From: Anastatus disparis
Lineage: Eukaryota > Arthropoda > Insecta > Hymenoptera > Eupelmidae
Length of the DNA: 64,000 nucleotides
Assembly (NCBI GenBank): GCA_017163975.1
Contig: JAFFSR010000218.1
Span: 10,047,501-10,111,500 of the forward strand
Direction: 5' to 3'
Shown here: in pieces, positions 1-13,700 of the stretch
How positions within the stretch are numbered: the first letter of the stretch is position 1
Layout: every line of letters starts with the position of its first letter
Program-made: the position numbers and the translations under genes
The notes under the pieces: model-generated
The model's database searches: none
What the model was told of the DNA's origin: nothing
Seen by the model: only the letters and a program-made list of their open reading frames with translations

Positions 1-437
1 CACTTTTACCTTTCGCCGTTTCTATTGGCCAATCGAGCGATGTTCTCAGATGTTCGTTAAAATTTGAAAATATACGATGTGTGTGTGATACATGTGTTGT
101 ATTTAAAGAGGATTGAATCGAGAAAATTAAAGGAATCAGCAGTATAGGGATAAGTTAAAGAGAAATACAAGATTGCATTACAATAGAGTTCCGGTACTGA
201 ATAAAAATTACTTTGAACGTTTGTGCAAGAAAATTGAACATTTAAGTCGAGAATAAAAATTTTCGTTAAAAGCAATAAACGTTCATGATTATATGTAAAC
301 ATAAGTGTTTTAGAAGATACGTAAACTGTTGAAACAAAACATTTCTTGAATAAGTGTTTTGGTATTATTTTACATTTCCAAGCGGTATTTTCATCATACA
401 TCAACATTGCGTCCCTGTCAAAAATATCAATCTATTG
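1..437 (+). other. 5' untranslated exon of the Aurora kinase gene (partial)
   Basis: A donor of the form G|GTAAG ends this stretch at 437. A matching acceptor (TTTCAG) ends at 718, just before the exon with the start codon at 747. This is therefore best read as a non-coding first exon and a 281-base intron (438-718). The transcription start is not identifiable; no TATA box is evident. The antisense open frame here has no recognisable domain. Confidence 0.45.
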
Positions 438-746
438 GTAAGTAATTTTTTTTATCTTATTTATCATTTTTTATATTTAACTTGCTAATTTATTTTAAGT
501 ATAAATTTAATTGAAATAAAAATAATAATTTTTTATGTAGTTTATGTTAAAACGATTGTTTATGTTGTATTTATTTCTGTATGTTTTTACTATTATTATA
601 ATTGTATAATGTATTTAAAACTGTAAAATTATAGTTTTTAATTTTCAATTAATCAAACGAGTATCAGTTTTTGATTCAACAAAGAAAATAGTTATATTAG
701 TGAAATTTGAAATTTCAGAATAATTATTTCAAGCATTGGTTTTACA

Positions 747-2367
747 ATGTTAAAAGGAAAGGAATATATTTCGCAAATTAATCAAAACGATGTGAAAAAT
801 AGTTTAAAATCTAAAGTTACTAAAATTAATCCAAATGAAGACAATAAAATAAAAACCAGCACGGCAACCGATTTAACTAAGAAAATATTGACAAAACCAA
901 ATAAAGAAAATGAAGCGATTAAAACCAAAACCAATACTGCAACAGATTCAGCCAAGAATGTATTGTCAAAAATAAATATAGAAAGTGAAGATAATAAAAT
1001 TAAAGCCAATGCTGCATCAGATTCAGCTAAGAATATATTGACAAAAATCAGCAAAGATATTAAAACTAAAAGCAATAGCATAGCAAATTCAGCTAAAAAT
1101 GTGTTGAATGCGAATGCTGCTTCAAATAATGGCAAAAAATCAAACGAACTCATGCCACCGCCAAAATTACCTATGCCTTCAAAGTCGACAGAAAAAGCTA
1201 ATGCAAAGAGTGTTGTTGATGAAAAACCAGAAAAAAATTCTGATGAAATGAAAAAGATGGAAAAAAATAATACAAAAAAACAATGGACAATAGCAGATTT
1301 TGATATTGGCCGACCTCTAGGCAAAGGAAAATTCGGTAATGTCTATTTAGCTAGAGAAAAACAGTCAAAATTCATTGTGGCAATGAAAGTTTTATTTAAA
1401 GATCAAATTATTAAGGCAGATATTGAGCATCAAGTTCGCAGAGAAATTGAAATACAAACTCACTTAAGGTAAAGATCATTTGTGTATATATTTTTGTTGA
1501 AATTTTCTAAATAATTTTTTATTTGCTTGTTATTTTCAGACATCCTAATATTTTAAGGATGTATGGATACTTTCATGATGACAAAAGAGTTTACTTAATA
1601 TTAGAATATGCTCCAAAAGGTGAATTATTTAAAGAATTGACTGCTCAAGCCCATAAGCGGTTTGATGAAATTAGGTAAGTTAAATGGTATAAAAAATGAT
1701 TTAAAATAATATAAAAATACTTGATGACACATTGAAAATTGCTATGTGATAAATTTATTATTTTCAGAACAGCAACATATATTTCTCAATTGGCTGATGC
1801 ATTAAAATATTGCCATACTAGAAAAGTGATCCATCGAGATATTAAACCTGAAAATCTACTTCTTGGAGGAAAGGGTGAATTGAAAATGGCTGACTTTGGT
1901 TGGTCAGTTCATGCTCCTTCTTCACGTAGAGAAACGCTATGCGGAACTTTAGATTATTTACCACCAGAAATGGTAAATGGTCAAACACATGATCATAGAG
2001 TAGATTTATGGGGTGTGGGTGTATTAACTTATGAATTCCTTGTTGGGCAACCTCCATTTTTGGCTAAAACATACGATGAAACTTACAATAAAATAAGGAA
2101 AGCCAACTACAAATGTCCAATCTATGTTAGTGAAGGAGCAAAAGATTTCATTTCCAAGGTAAATGTAAAAAATTGTATTATAAAATAATACAATTTTTTA
2201 ATATATTATTAATAATTAACTAATAAATACAATCTCATATCTTTTTTTTTCAGCTGCTTGTTGTAAAACCAGAATGTAGAATGAGTCTAGATGATATATT
2301 ACATCATCCATGGTTAGTTAAAAATCGTACAACAGAACCCACAGCAGATAGCGCAAAAAGAAGTTAA
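747..2367 (+). CDS. aurB: Aurora-family serine/threonine kinase, probably Aurora B type
   Basis: Mitotic kinase. Aurora B is the catalytic subunit of the chromosomal passenger complex (INCENP, survivin, borealin). Four coding exons, 747-1468, 1540-1674, 1768-2158 and 2254-2367, join in frame to 453 residues. Visible parts: basic repeat-rich N-terminus (1-180), glycine loop GKGKFG (192-197), VAMK lysine K214, HRD (308-310), DFG (328-330), and T-loop [15 protein letters not shown] with the phospho-threonine at 342. GELFKEL followed by an enlarged loop before RFDE resembles insect Aurora B. However G250, at the residue that separates TPX2-binding Aurora A (Gly) from INCENP-binding Aurora B (Asn), is Aurora A-like, so the paralogue is uncertain. 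A KEN degron motif sits at residues 53-55. The N-terminus is long for Aurora B. The start at 747 is the first Met after the 5'UTR intron. Confidence 0.9.
843..1109 (+). repeat. Four degenerate repeats inside the Aurora N-terminus
   Basis: Residues 33-50, 57-75, 83-100 and 104-121 share the pattern I-K-(T/A)-x-(T/N)-x-A-(T/S)-D-S-A-K-N-(V/I)-L-(T/S)-K. Each unit is about 18 residues with variable acidic or asparagine-rich spacers. The DNA repeats are diverged, so this is an old internal duplication within the coding exon and not a recent microsatellite. The units could form short basic amphipathic helices, which is inference. Confidence 0.75.
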
Positions 2368-3608
2368 TGGAAAATGGAAATACTTAAGAGTTTCATGAAC
2401 AGGTATTATGTAGCCTAGGGCATAAATATATTAAAAATGTAATTGTTTATGTAAAGGCTGTCGACGATTATCGATAATGTATTTGCAATACTTCTGTGTT
2501 AAGTATTTCTTTATACAGAAAAATTTTTCGTATACAGTTACACAATGAAAATTTTTCGATTACACGAAAATTTATCGACGATTTCGCGTATGTAAAACAA
2601 AATATTCAAATTTCGTATTTATAAGAAAATTTGCAAATTGAGTTTCATAAGCAAGATATTAAATTTTCGTGTAACAAATCATGAATACACTAAATGTTAG
2701 GTGTTACGGGTACTAATTTACAGCTCCTCAAAAGTATTAAGCTTTGAAATTTAAAACTTTTCATACACTTTTTGCACTGTAATTTTTATAAAAATATCTG
2801 AAAGTACTCAGCACGAAAATAGTACTTACTTTTTATGTGGATCTTCACACGAACTGTAAATTTAATAGTAATTGAAAAAATTCCACATCTTGCAATGATG
2901 ATTTTCAGATTTTAAGTTCAAATACCACTTCAAATTTTTAAAGACACTTAGACTGGAAAAATTTTTTATTTTTCCATAAGCTTTTTTATTTTTATTTATT
3001 AAGAAAAATTTTATCTAAGAATTACAGTGTAACTATATATTAGACCTATTAATTAATAAATATAATATTAATTATTAAATAATGGAAAAAATTCAAAATT
3101 GTAAATTACTTTATTTGGGTAAAATTTTTAAGATGAATGTTACACAAATGTTTTAAGAAATGCATTTTTTATAAGTGTGATTATTTTAAGTAACTCATTG
3201 TAATAAATACTAATAATAAAAATTAGTTATTAAATATTTTATAAACAAAATTTGTGTTTTCTTTCATAAATATAAAATTTTAAAAATTATATACTGATAA
3301 AAAAGATATTTTGATGTACGATTTCATGTGAGTTTTTCAATAATTTTACAAAATTTTTAAAATATTTCTCAGTCACCTCCGTGATACTAAATAATTTGTT
3401 TAAAATATCAAGTATACTATCAGCATGTTACATATAGAAAATTTATTTATTAAACAAATTCATTTTATTGCAATATAAAACAAGGGGGCTAACGAGTGAT
3501 ACGAAAAGAAATTTAAAATGAAATATTACATTTCTTTATCTTGGGAATGCATTAAAAATATTGAAATTTATAGAATAAAACACTAATTAAGATTAAATTA
3601 TTTTTTCC
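2368..3608. other. Convergent intergenic region between the Aurora kinase and VPS13B
   Basis: AT-rich sequence holding the Aurora 3'UTR. AATAAA-like signals on the + strand occur around 3203-3210. I see no coding exon, RNA gene or mobile element. Confidence 0.6.
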
Positions 3609-3614
3609 TTTATT
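3609..3614 (-). terminator. Polyadenylation signal of VPS13B
   Basis: TTTATT on the + strand gives AATAAA on the - strand, about 105 bases past the VPS13B stop codon. The 3'UTR is therefore short. Position and context fit; cleavage was not observed. Confidence 0.55.
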
Positions 3615-3718
3615 TTATGTACAATTTCTTTTAAAAAAGTGCATAAAAGCTCAACGTTGCGAGATTAGCACTAATAATTTTTTTTTTTTAATGAAAAAAT
3701 TATATTTATAAAATTGCA

Positions 3719-6700
3719 TTATATTACTGCAAAACCATTGCCTTGACTTTGTCTTTTAGCCACATTGAAAATTGATAGAAAGAAACTCCGAGAATCTGAA
3801 TTGATATAAAACGTTAAAGTATTTTCCGAATCTGACAAAGATGCTGAATCTTGCGTTTCTGATTGTGCGTCACTATTCGTAGAAACACTCGCAATACCGG
3901 TACTACTTGTACGTAGAAATTCTGCTACTCTTGCTCTCATTTCTTGATCCATCTGTAACATCAAAATTTCATTAATAACAACATATTAATAATTGAAAAA
4001 TTATATAAAAGAACCGACTTAATTTTATTGTTTCAATATAAAAATTTTTAGTTTAATGAGTTTAACGTTTTGTTAATTTTGTAATAATATAAAAATAAAA
4101 AAAGGTTAAATTATCCACATAGAAATAATCTGTAAACATATTTAATAACGATATCTAAATTAATTAAAAATTATAAACTAAGATTAGGAGAAACTTTTTA
4201 TTCGAAACTTGTTAAAAATTCTGATCAGAAATTCAAATAAATATTTTTTAAATAAGAATAAAATATAATTATAAAATATTTTAATTTTAACGAAACATTA
4301 AAGTTTTTTGTCAATCGTTTACAATGTATAAATAAATACATACCTCGACTTGATCAACGGGTAATACTTTTCTAAAAGGTTGCGATGGTGAGGTAGTTGA
4401 ATAAAGTCTAAACATTGTGGATTCGGATGGATGATCAGTACCAATTAAATCCTTTAAGGGAAATATTTTTTCGACACTATCCTCGTCAATATTGACAATC
4501 AATAATGCTTGCCGAGTGAGAACAAGGGTAACGGCCCTATTATTACCTTGAAGCATAACATAATCCGCGTTCGATACATGCAAAATACTATTGTGGCTTT
4601 TTTCTAACAATGGCATTAATCTCCAAGCGTATCTCAAAGACGTAACGCCTGATCCGTTTGAATATTGCACGACCGGTCTTTGACGAGGCTAAATTATTAA
4701 AATTAATTAGATTTTTCACGTAAAAGTGAGCTAAAAAAAAATTAAATAAATTGTTATGTGCTTACCGATGGCAAAGAGTTCCATCCAGTTCCTTGAAGTA
4801 AACCTTGTCCTGTAAGCGCAACTAATTCAGCAGCACCACTCAAGGGTTTCGTAACAACGCCTACGAGACCAAGGCCGACTCCAGTGACCAGACCTCTTGT
4901 TGAAGTTTCACCTGACCACACTTGCTGTAGAGGATGGTGTGCGAGTCCTGCTACTGCAGCTAAAAATCGATGTCGTTTTTAATTTTGTTTTTTATTTTCA
5001 TTGGTTTTTTGTTGCTGTAGGTTTTTTTTGTATTTTTATGACAAAAATTAAAAAAACTGTTAAATTAATTAAAAAAATAAAAATTTAATCAGGTTAACAC
5101 CAGTACTTGAGTAATAAGCAAAAATGATTCATAGATCGTCAGTGGCTCACTCGGTAGAGCGATGGATTCGTAATCTCGAGGGCTCGAGTTCGAATCCCGC
5201 TCGCGGCAGCCGATTGATACAAGCATCACTGTATACGATACATATGCTTTGTTCACAAACACATTAACGATCTTCGTCGCTAATTAGCATCGTAATGATA
5301 GCATAAATACAGTGACGTTAAATAAATAAAAAAAAAAAAAATTGTTAAAGTTCTTTTTCGTGGCTATATCGTCCAGAATATAATACCTTATAAAAAAATT
5401 TTTGCAAACAATAAAATATAAATAATGGTATATTAGGCAAAAGGTCTGAAAAAGTTTTATTTACGTTGTAAAACAGACTTTATGTAGGAGTTGCGAATAG
5501 TGGTATATAAAATTAAATTTTATTATTTTTTTCTATTTAAAAAAATGAAATTATTAATTTTGCATACCAAGTAAACTCATGCCAAGACCAGTTAATCCTT
5601 GATAGAGACCTTGAGCTACACCTTGTGGTCGCATCCTTCGAAATTCTTCTTGACGTTGTAAATGCTCATCATCCAACGTCAATCTGTCTAAATTCCTCGC
5701 TACACTTGATGCTAACTTCGTTACTGAATTCACGGTACCTGATAATAATTTTTTAATTCGTTTAATAATGATTGATTCAAATTTAAAAAATCGTAAATAA
5801 TATTTTTAACTTTAAACACGTGATAATGAATTAACCTGCAGTAATGTGCTTGACTAGACTTGCTGATCCATGCGTAATGCCAACAATAAAACCCCACGGC
5901 CCTTGTAACAAACCTTGAAAAGGCATTGAAATAAAATCTTTCAACCCAGAGCCTAACGCCTGCGCTAGGCCTCCAGGCGAACCTAAAATTTCTAAAGATC
6001 CAACGACCCATCCTGTAAAAATAAAAATTTATCTTTAATAAGTATAAAGAGCCAAGTAGTTATTATTTATTTAAAAAATGAAATTGCTTCCACTGCATTA
6101 TGTGAAATATATGAAATGAAATTTCATACGAAATAAAAATTAAGTTTGTAAAGTCATAACTTTGTGCATTTTATTTTACTTTATAAATATAACTTTAATG
6201 TGCGAAAAAATTTTTTAATGAAGAATAATGAAATATTGTTTTATTTTTAAAATCAAGTACAGCATGAGACTGATTTATTTTTTATAGAAATCATGTTTCA
6301 TGAGGATATGAAAATGTTAGATTTTTCTTTATAATTCTTAAATTTCATAAATTTTTTACTTTAATTAAAAACAAAAATTTAATGAACATGCTCTTACCTA
6401 CGCCGAAAATCGCGCCAGATAAATAATGCATTGCGAGTGCATTACCAAGTCGATAAGGAGTGGTCATAAAATTTTTCCTATCAAATGCCTCGAAATATAA
6501 CGGCGAATGATCGAATGCAACATACAAATGAACAGAAGTATGTACACTTAGTAATATTGATACTGGCTCAATCACAAAACTTTGAAGCCTCAATGGACGA
6601 CTCAATATTTTGGCATCAATTAATATATAATCAGGGACTAAAACATTATTTATAATTGCCGATTGTTCAATACTTTTTTTTAAATTTGGAGATTGAACTA

Positions 6701-9700
6701 TAAAACAAGGTGGCATTATCGATGTCATATAATCCATTAACAGAGTAACATAAGTTCCTTCAATATATGCACTTATTGGCCCTATCTTAACTGCAATTTC
6801 TTTGCAAGCTGTAATAATCGATCACATATAAATAAACCAATGTTATATAACGTTGCCATTATTAAAAAAATTAATCTTTTTTACCTCTCACATCACAGTC
6901 GTGCTCCCATAGTAAGTCTATGGTTAATAACGAATTTTCAATGATATTTTTCATATTTTTCTTAAGACTATTACTTAAATAAATGCTCGAGTCTTTTTTA
7001 ACGAAAGGCTTTTGACTAATTAACACAACGGGAAAATCAAAGCCGCCGTGTTCGAACATTTGATTATCTAATTGCAAATCACCAATATATAAACTTAAAT
7101 TTGAAATACATCTTTTGTAATCCATCATAATTATCGTATCGCTAAGACATAAGCTTGCAACTTCGATCCTTTGAGCTTTATCGTTCACGTCTTTCGTTAT
7201 GATTATTGAAAATCCTTGAAGATGTATTGTAACTGAACCGTTTAATGTTCTTTTTTCTTTGTACTCTTCAATGTTAATCAAATCTATGGAATTAATGTGC
7301 GTTTTGTTTGTTTGATCTGTATTGTTCAAAAATGTAACATTTGATGTACAGGGAATGGATGTGTTTGGTTCTAAAACTTCATCTGCTGAAAAGAATGTTG
7401 CTGTTGATGTTGAACTGCTTGCACTCTAAAATAATAAATATCAAATTTGTTAAGATGTATAAAAAATAATAATCAATAAGAATTTTTAATTGTTTTTTTA
7501 TTTATTTACTTTTATTCATTTTTTTATTATAATTATCGAAAAAATAATACCTGTAAATTTGCCGCTGTTCTTTCTTCTATAAAAGTTGGCAAATTATCAT
7601 TTATCAAATCACTTTCATCTTGTTGAAGAATAGATTTCCTTTCAATTTTATTTCTGATTTCTTGCGCCGATACTTCTTCCTATTTTAGATAATAATTTAA
7701 AATATAAATTTTAATCTTAAATGTTTATATGATTTTTTATTTTACCTGTGATATTGGCCTAAAACTTATAAAAGTAGTATAACATCGTTTTTGCAAAATC
7801 AACTTTATTTCCCCATAATATGGAAGCCGAACAAATTGTTCTAATGAAAAAACTGACAAATCTATACTCCTAGACCATTGCAAAACATTTCCATCTGTAA
7901 TTTTTAATACCATTAAATGTATTATTTGAATAAACTATAGAAAAAAATATATTTTCCAAGTAAAATTTAATACCAATAGCTTCATAATTTGATAAAGCAG
8001 ATATTAACATATTGATGGATCCTTCATTATTATTATTATTAGGTAAATCAGGCAATTTGCTTCCGACTGTTGGCATTGAATAATGACACGAGCTTTTACT
8101 ATCAATTTGACATTTCCAGGTGAAATTTTGTGCATCTGATAAAATATTATCTGTAAAATTATATTATTACATTAAAATAATAATAGAATCCCAAATTAAT
8201 AAAATTATTTTATATAATTTTCTTAACAGAATGAAAAATACCTAAACTTTCATTTGCTTGTCCAACAATGATGCTGAACGGACAAAAATTTTCAATGTGT
8301 AGTTGAGGATGCTTATCTAAATGAACCATTATGTAAACGGTACTTTTATCTTCTTGCGTTGTTATGACAAGAGGAATAGTATTGTGTCCATTCTGTAAAA
8401 TAAATATTCATAATTTATGCGTATAAATCTTTTACAATAATATTGTTGTAATATGGAAGTTGTATATAAAGTTAAAATGATTAACAAAGAAACTCACTGA
8501 AAGAGCTATGCACCTTCGGCTAAGACCCTGATCAACGCGTATCGGACAAGACCAAGAATTTTCACCAAGTCGTAACGTAATATACAAATTTAACGGATCA
8601 TTGATTTTTTCAAATAATGTAAACCATTGCACTATAGGAATTGCGTTTCTATAAAATAAACACAATGTTAATAATGGTTATTCAAATTAAAAAAATTTTT
8701 GGAAAAATAATCAATTTTGGTGTGATTTTAGTAAGAATATTTTTACTAATTTTATACAAGTTAAATGTTTTAAATTATTAACACACTAGAATTGAATGAA
8801 AATTATTTTTATTGAAAAAAATAAATAACCTGTTATCTGTAGAAGGCGAAACATTAATACTTTTTGAAATGAGATCATTTGGTAAAGCCAAATTAGTTAT
8901 AGAATTTTGCACAGCCAATGTTGCAACATTTAGTTCGTAATTAGTCATATTTCCAATAACGTAATTACTACTTATACGCATTAATCGCATATCCTTATGC
9001 ATACTTGAATTTATACTCATCATACATATCTGTAATAATATTTTTTAAAAATTAAATGAAATTCATTTAAATTAAACAAGAAAAATAAAAAATATTAAAT
9101 CCCTTACACTAGATCCGCAATGAATTGAAACTTTAATGTTTCCTTCTAAAGGAATCATTCCTTGTATTCGAGGCATATAAAAACTTTGACTCCAATCTGG
9201 TCTGACCAACTGTAATGCTGAAGACATGTAAAATGCATCGGCAATTCCAACTCCTATATGGAATGTTCCCTAAAACAAAATAAATACAAAATACAATATT
9301 TTTTATGCATAAAAATACTCAAATAATAATTAATATTAATTAGCTTACTTCTAACTTTGGTGGTGAAACTATTCCATAATGCGGTACCCTACAAAGCTCA
9401 ACATCTTGAGATACTACAGAAATTTGAGTTCCAAGTGAATTCATTATAAAACACCATGGCTGAAGTTCTAGAAGCAAAGTACTTGACGCATAACCAGCGT
9501 CTTCGTACTTTACCTACAAAATATAATTAATCTTATCGTTTATTTTCAAATACATAATTAAAATTGGATAAGTCCAAATTTTGAATAATTTATCGAACTT
9601 TTAATGAAAATTTTGAATTTAAAATTTTTGTTCTTAAGACAAATGATATACATACTTGAACGTGAGTCTGAGGTTGATCCGCTGCTATCCAAGAAAAAAA

Positions 9701-10778
9701 TTCGTCGCTCTGGAAAGGCCATTTCGATTCTTCTTTTGTAGATTCCAAAGCAGACAAAATATCACGAATATTTTCTTTCTCTGGTCTTTTAAAAAATTTG
9801 CGTTGATCCACTGAACTGTACGATAATGGCACATAAGGATTGGAAGCAGATACACCAGATCTATTAAAACAGTAAATTTTATTAAATTTCAAGAAAATAT
9901 TAACTTATAAATTTAATGAAAATAATAATTTATACTCGATTTGGAATGTTAGCTGATGGAAATGTTCAAATGTTCCAGGACAGTATAGTTGCTGTCTTTC
10001 ACCACGCCCATTAATGACAGCATTCAAAGATACTTTTAATGATGGAGTTTCTATTTGAACTTTTGCTGGTACTGGTAAATAAGATCTAATCATGTAAAGA
10101 GGGCTTATAATCGCCTAAAATAATTATTTGAGCATTAAGGTACTTTGCCTTAATTTTAAAAAAATATATTTTTTAAATTTAATTAAATAAGAAACTTACA
10201 AGAATTTTATTTTTTCCATTTGATTGTTCTGTAATTATTCTCACCCAAATACTGATAAATTGTCCTCTTTCTTGTAATGGTACTATAAATGAAATTGATA
10301 ATGACAAATTTATGTAACAAAAAAAAAGTTGTTAAAAAATTATCATGTTACCTTTGACAAGCCAAGGCTGTCCCCATTTCCCATTTGATTGTAACGGAAT
10401 GTCACCAGTCCAAGCTAAATTAACAATACTGGCAAATCGTAAACGTATAGTCGTATTATTGCTATCGGCCATAACGATGGAAGCTGGTTGAGATTTAGAA
10501 GGGATATAGAAAGTATCAGCGGATACTTCTAATCGATTTTTCGTTGTTACATCATATTTAACAAGTTTCATTTCAAAAGTGTCTACCATTTGATTTGATA
10601 TTACAAGAGAACCGGAAAATGTAACGAGCTTTTGCGAAGCTGAAAGTGATGTAACGTTAAACGAAATAGCAACGTCAAAAGATGGGTTTGAAAAATCTAC
10701 ATCGTAAGTTCCATCAGCAATAATTGAAAAAGGTTTACTCCAAGTCCATCCACTCTCTTCTATTGCTATTCTTAGCAC
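3719..10778 (-). other. VPS13B exons 32-50: VAB domain and C-terminal region
   Basis: Exons: 10352-10778, 10200-10282, 9936-10114, 9656-9860, 9349-9513, 9108-9269, 8830-9029, 8498-8648, 8242-8392, 7974-8150, 7746-7894, 7551-7679, 6885-7425, 6398-6808, 5836-6012, 5568-5738, 4766-4959, 4344-4688, 3719-3952. All phases are consistent. Exon 45 carries FMTTPYRLGNALAMHYLSG. Exons 46-48 carry the glycine-rich amphipathic blocks (GPWGFIVGITHGSASLV, GVGLGLVGVVTKPLSGAAEL) of the conserved VPS13 C-terminus. Exon 49 is PH-like in position. The last exon is a serine-rich tail of 77 residues. Confidence 0.87.
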
Positions 10779-13700
10779 CTTTTCAAAAATAATTAATATT
10801 ATCAATTTTGGATCATAATATGAATAGGATAAACATTTTGGAAATAGTTTGATACCTGATTACTTGTATGACGCCAAGAATAGAAATGACATTGTCTGCT
10901 TTCTAACAAAATATTGTCATCCGTACCACTTTGACCAAAACGAATTGGAATATTAGCGTCATTGGCAATAACATATCTTGTACTAAGTACTAACGTGTTT
11001 TTATTTTCTTGATCGAGCACGTTATTCCATAAATGAGCAGATAAAGCAATAGTATGAAAAGTTGAAGGGCTGAGCTTTAAAGAAAAAGAATCACAATTCA
11101 GCGATATATCTCGAGTATCACTAATCGATAATTGACCTTTGATTTTAACCGAATCCAAAACTTGTTGTAGAATTAGAAGCCCGTAATCTAAAATCTGTAA
11201 TCCTATAGTTCCAGAAACGTCAAGTAGCAAAGAGTTATCTGGCCACTTATTGTAAAAAATTGTAGCATCTTTATGCTCGATCAAAGCGAAACATTGGCTT
11301 TCCGGAATCATACCCGTTAGTTTGTATTTGGAAAGTTGTCCAGGCAAATTCTGATAGGAACTTACATCCAAATGATTATAAAATGAAACTTGAATGGCAC
11401 GCACGTTTAACGCTGCTTGAAGTTTCGGTACGATCCATGGATTAAAGTAAGAATCAATTCTTAAACACGCAATTAAAGCTTTACTAGAAAGTTGCTGTGT
11501 CGTATTCGAGTTGTTTGGAGTTAATATAACAATACGCCAAACACAAGATACCGCTTGAAGAGGCGTTTTATCGGGTAATTCTAAACGATAATTTTCCGTT
11601 TCTGATAGGTAGAAGTATATATAACGTTGATACGCCATTTGACTTTCGCTCCAGTATTCAATAACGCAAGGTATTTGATCTTCATCTTGACATCCACACC
11701 TGTCGTACGACTAAAAATGAAATTTTTATATTTAATTTATTTTTGAGATCAAAATAAATTTAAAATTAAATTTAAAATTTAATATCACAACCCACCTCAA
11801 AAGGTACCGGACTCACATGAATTCTTGTTAACGCACGTGGATGGGGATAGCGCCAAGCCATAGCTTGTTGTGGATACGAAAAAAATACCACCTGTAAATT
11901 TGATAATTTTTATATTAGCATAACAAGAGAATAAAAAATTGAATTAAATTATAAACATAAAGTAACCTGATAAGGAAAAGGAAGCTCTTCAGCATTGCCC
12001 TCAACGAATTGAAACGCTCCTGATTTCAAATCGTCTTTGTAATGTTGCTCATGATTTGCGAAAGCAATTGGTTCGTGCTCATCGCAACAATCATAAGATT
12101 GAGAACTATTAATGCTTAGATTATCTAGAACCTCATAAAAATCAGCTAAAACAGCTTGTACCGTAAGAATATGCTTAGGGCCAAACTCCAAATAAATACA
12201 ATCACTTTCTGCTTGAATCTGAATTTGAGGTGCGCTGGAACTGCTGTGCCAAGATTCCCATACAAGGGATAGCGTTATGTTACAACAGCAAGGGTTCAAT
12301 AAAACCGAGACTTTTTGATCGAGAACTGTTGAAATGATAAAAGAATCCCATGCTAAGTTTCCATAGATTCTTTCAGGTCTCAAAGCATTGCTTAAAGCAG
12401 CTGTTAGCGATGCTAAACTGAACAGTAATTCTTCTCCATTACTTGCTTTTGATTTGAATGAAAGGACCAATTGTTTGCTCGAAACATTAACATCAGGCAC
12501 ATTGTATTTTCGTTTTGTAAATCCGCTTCTATGTAAACATGCACTACCTATGTCGCTATTGCACTTTGAAGTTAATTTCATAGAATTTTCATTAATAAAA
12601 CACGAGGATATCTAAAATAATAATCAATTGGTTAAAATTAAAGCTGGACTTTTACTGAGTACTAATTTAAAATATTTATGTTTAATTTTCTTACTTTATC
12701 CTTAATATAAATAATATCGTTCAAACGATCAAGAGAAAAATGTAATTTACTTGGCCGACCTAAATCTACATTTAATTGTGCAGTCTTTCCAAGGGGTATC
12801 TCGTATTTAACTACTATAAACGAAGGTGGTATTCCAGTGTCTGGATGAGGCTCGCCACTTTTAGTTTCAATAAGACAAACTTTAAAGTCCGATTCCGTGG
12901 GCATTGATGTTGAGTTATCGTTATTCTTTTCGCCAAGGCATAAAGCAACGTCGAAACAAGATATCTGTAATATTTCAAAAATTATTTTTAATAAGAAAAT
13001 TTTATGTTCTGTCAATAATAATTTAAAATAAATGATTATATACCAACCTGTATTTTTTGCTCAAAACGCTTCTGAGAAAAATAAAAATTTGGTTGATTCA
13101 CCATTGCGTACAGTAAGGGCTGCTTTACATTATTAACATTGTCCTCTTCGACTTTATCAATCTCCTAAAATGACATGAAATGTTTTACTAACAACTCACG
13201 TGAAATAATATTCTTGCAATCAAATTAATATATCTTACCGTTTCATGATCAGAAATCATTAATTTTTTTGTATCATAAACAGTAATTGTTATTTTCCCAC
13301 AGTTTATTAAAAATTCAAACGGAGCAAATTCCGATGTTTCTTGAAGAGGTTTTTCCTTTATTTTAAAAATAAAAAAATTTATATTTTTTTAAATTAATTA
13401 GACTTTTGTAAATTTGATTAACTTATATTAGATATTTTGCTTACGAGATTTGTGGAATTGATACTGGACATTTCAAAGTCAATGCCGCTATCCTTAGCAA
13501 AATCAGTTTCGCACTCAAGTATCGGCTGTTTGACCGTGACATTTTTCGTACTAAACGCTACGGAATGCTGTTTGGAACAAGTTGGAGTCTCGAAAATTTC
13601 ATGTGATTCGTCAGCATCGTTAACGGATAATAAGTTTGTAAATTGTTTGCTCAAGGTTGAGACAAGCTTTATTTGATTAAGGTTCACCATTAATTCCAAA

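Noticed and set aside
782..1324. 180-residue open frame antisense to the Aurora N-terminus
   Set aside because: It is the complement of a Lys/Asn-rich coding exon; its hydrophobic composition is a mirror effect and it has no splice or promoter context.
5138..5215. Functional tRNA gene
   Set aside because: A and B boxes are present, but the acceptor and anticodon stems do not pair well and the sequence continues into a repeated SINE body seen at two other places.
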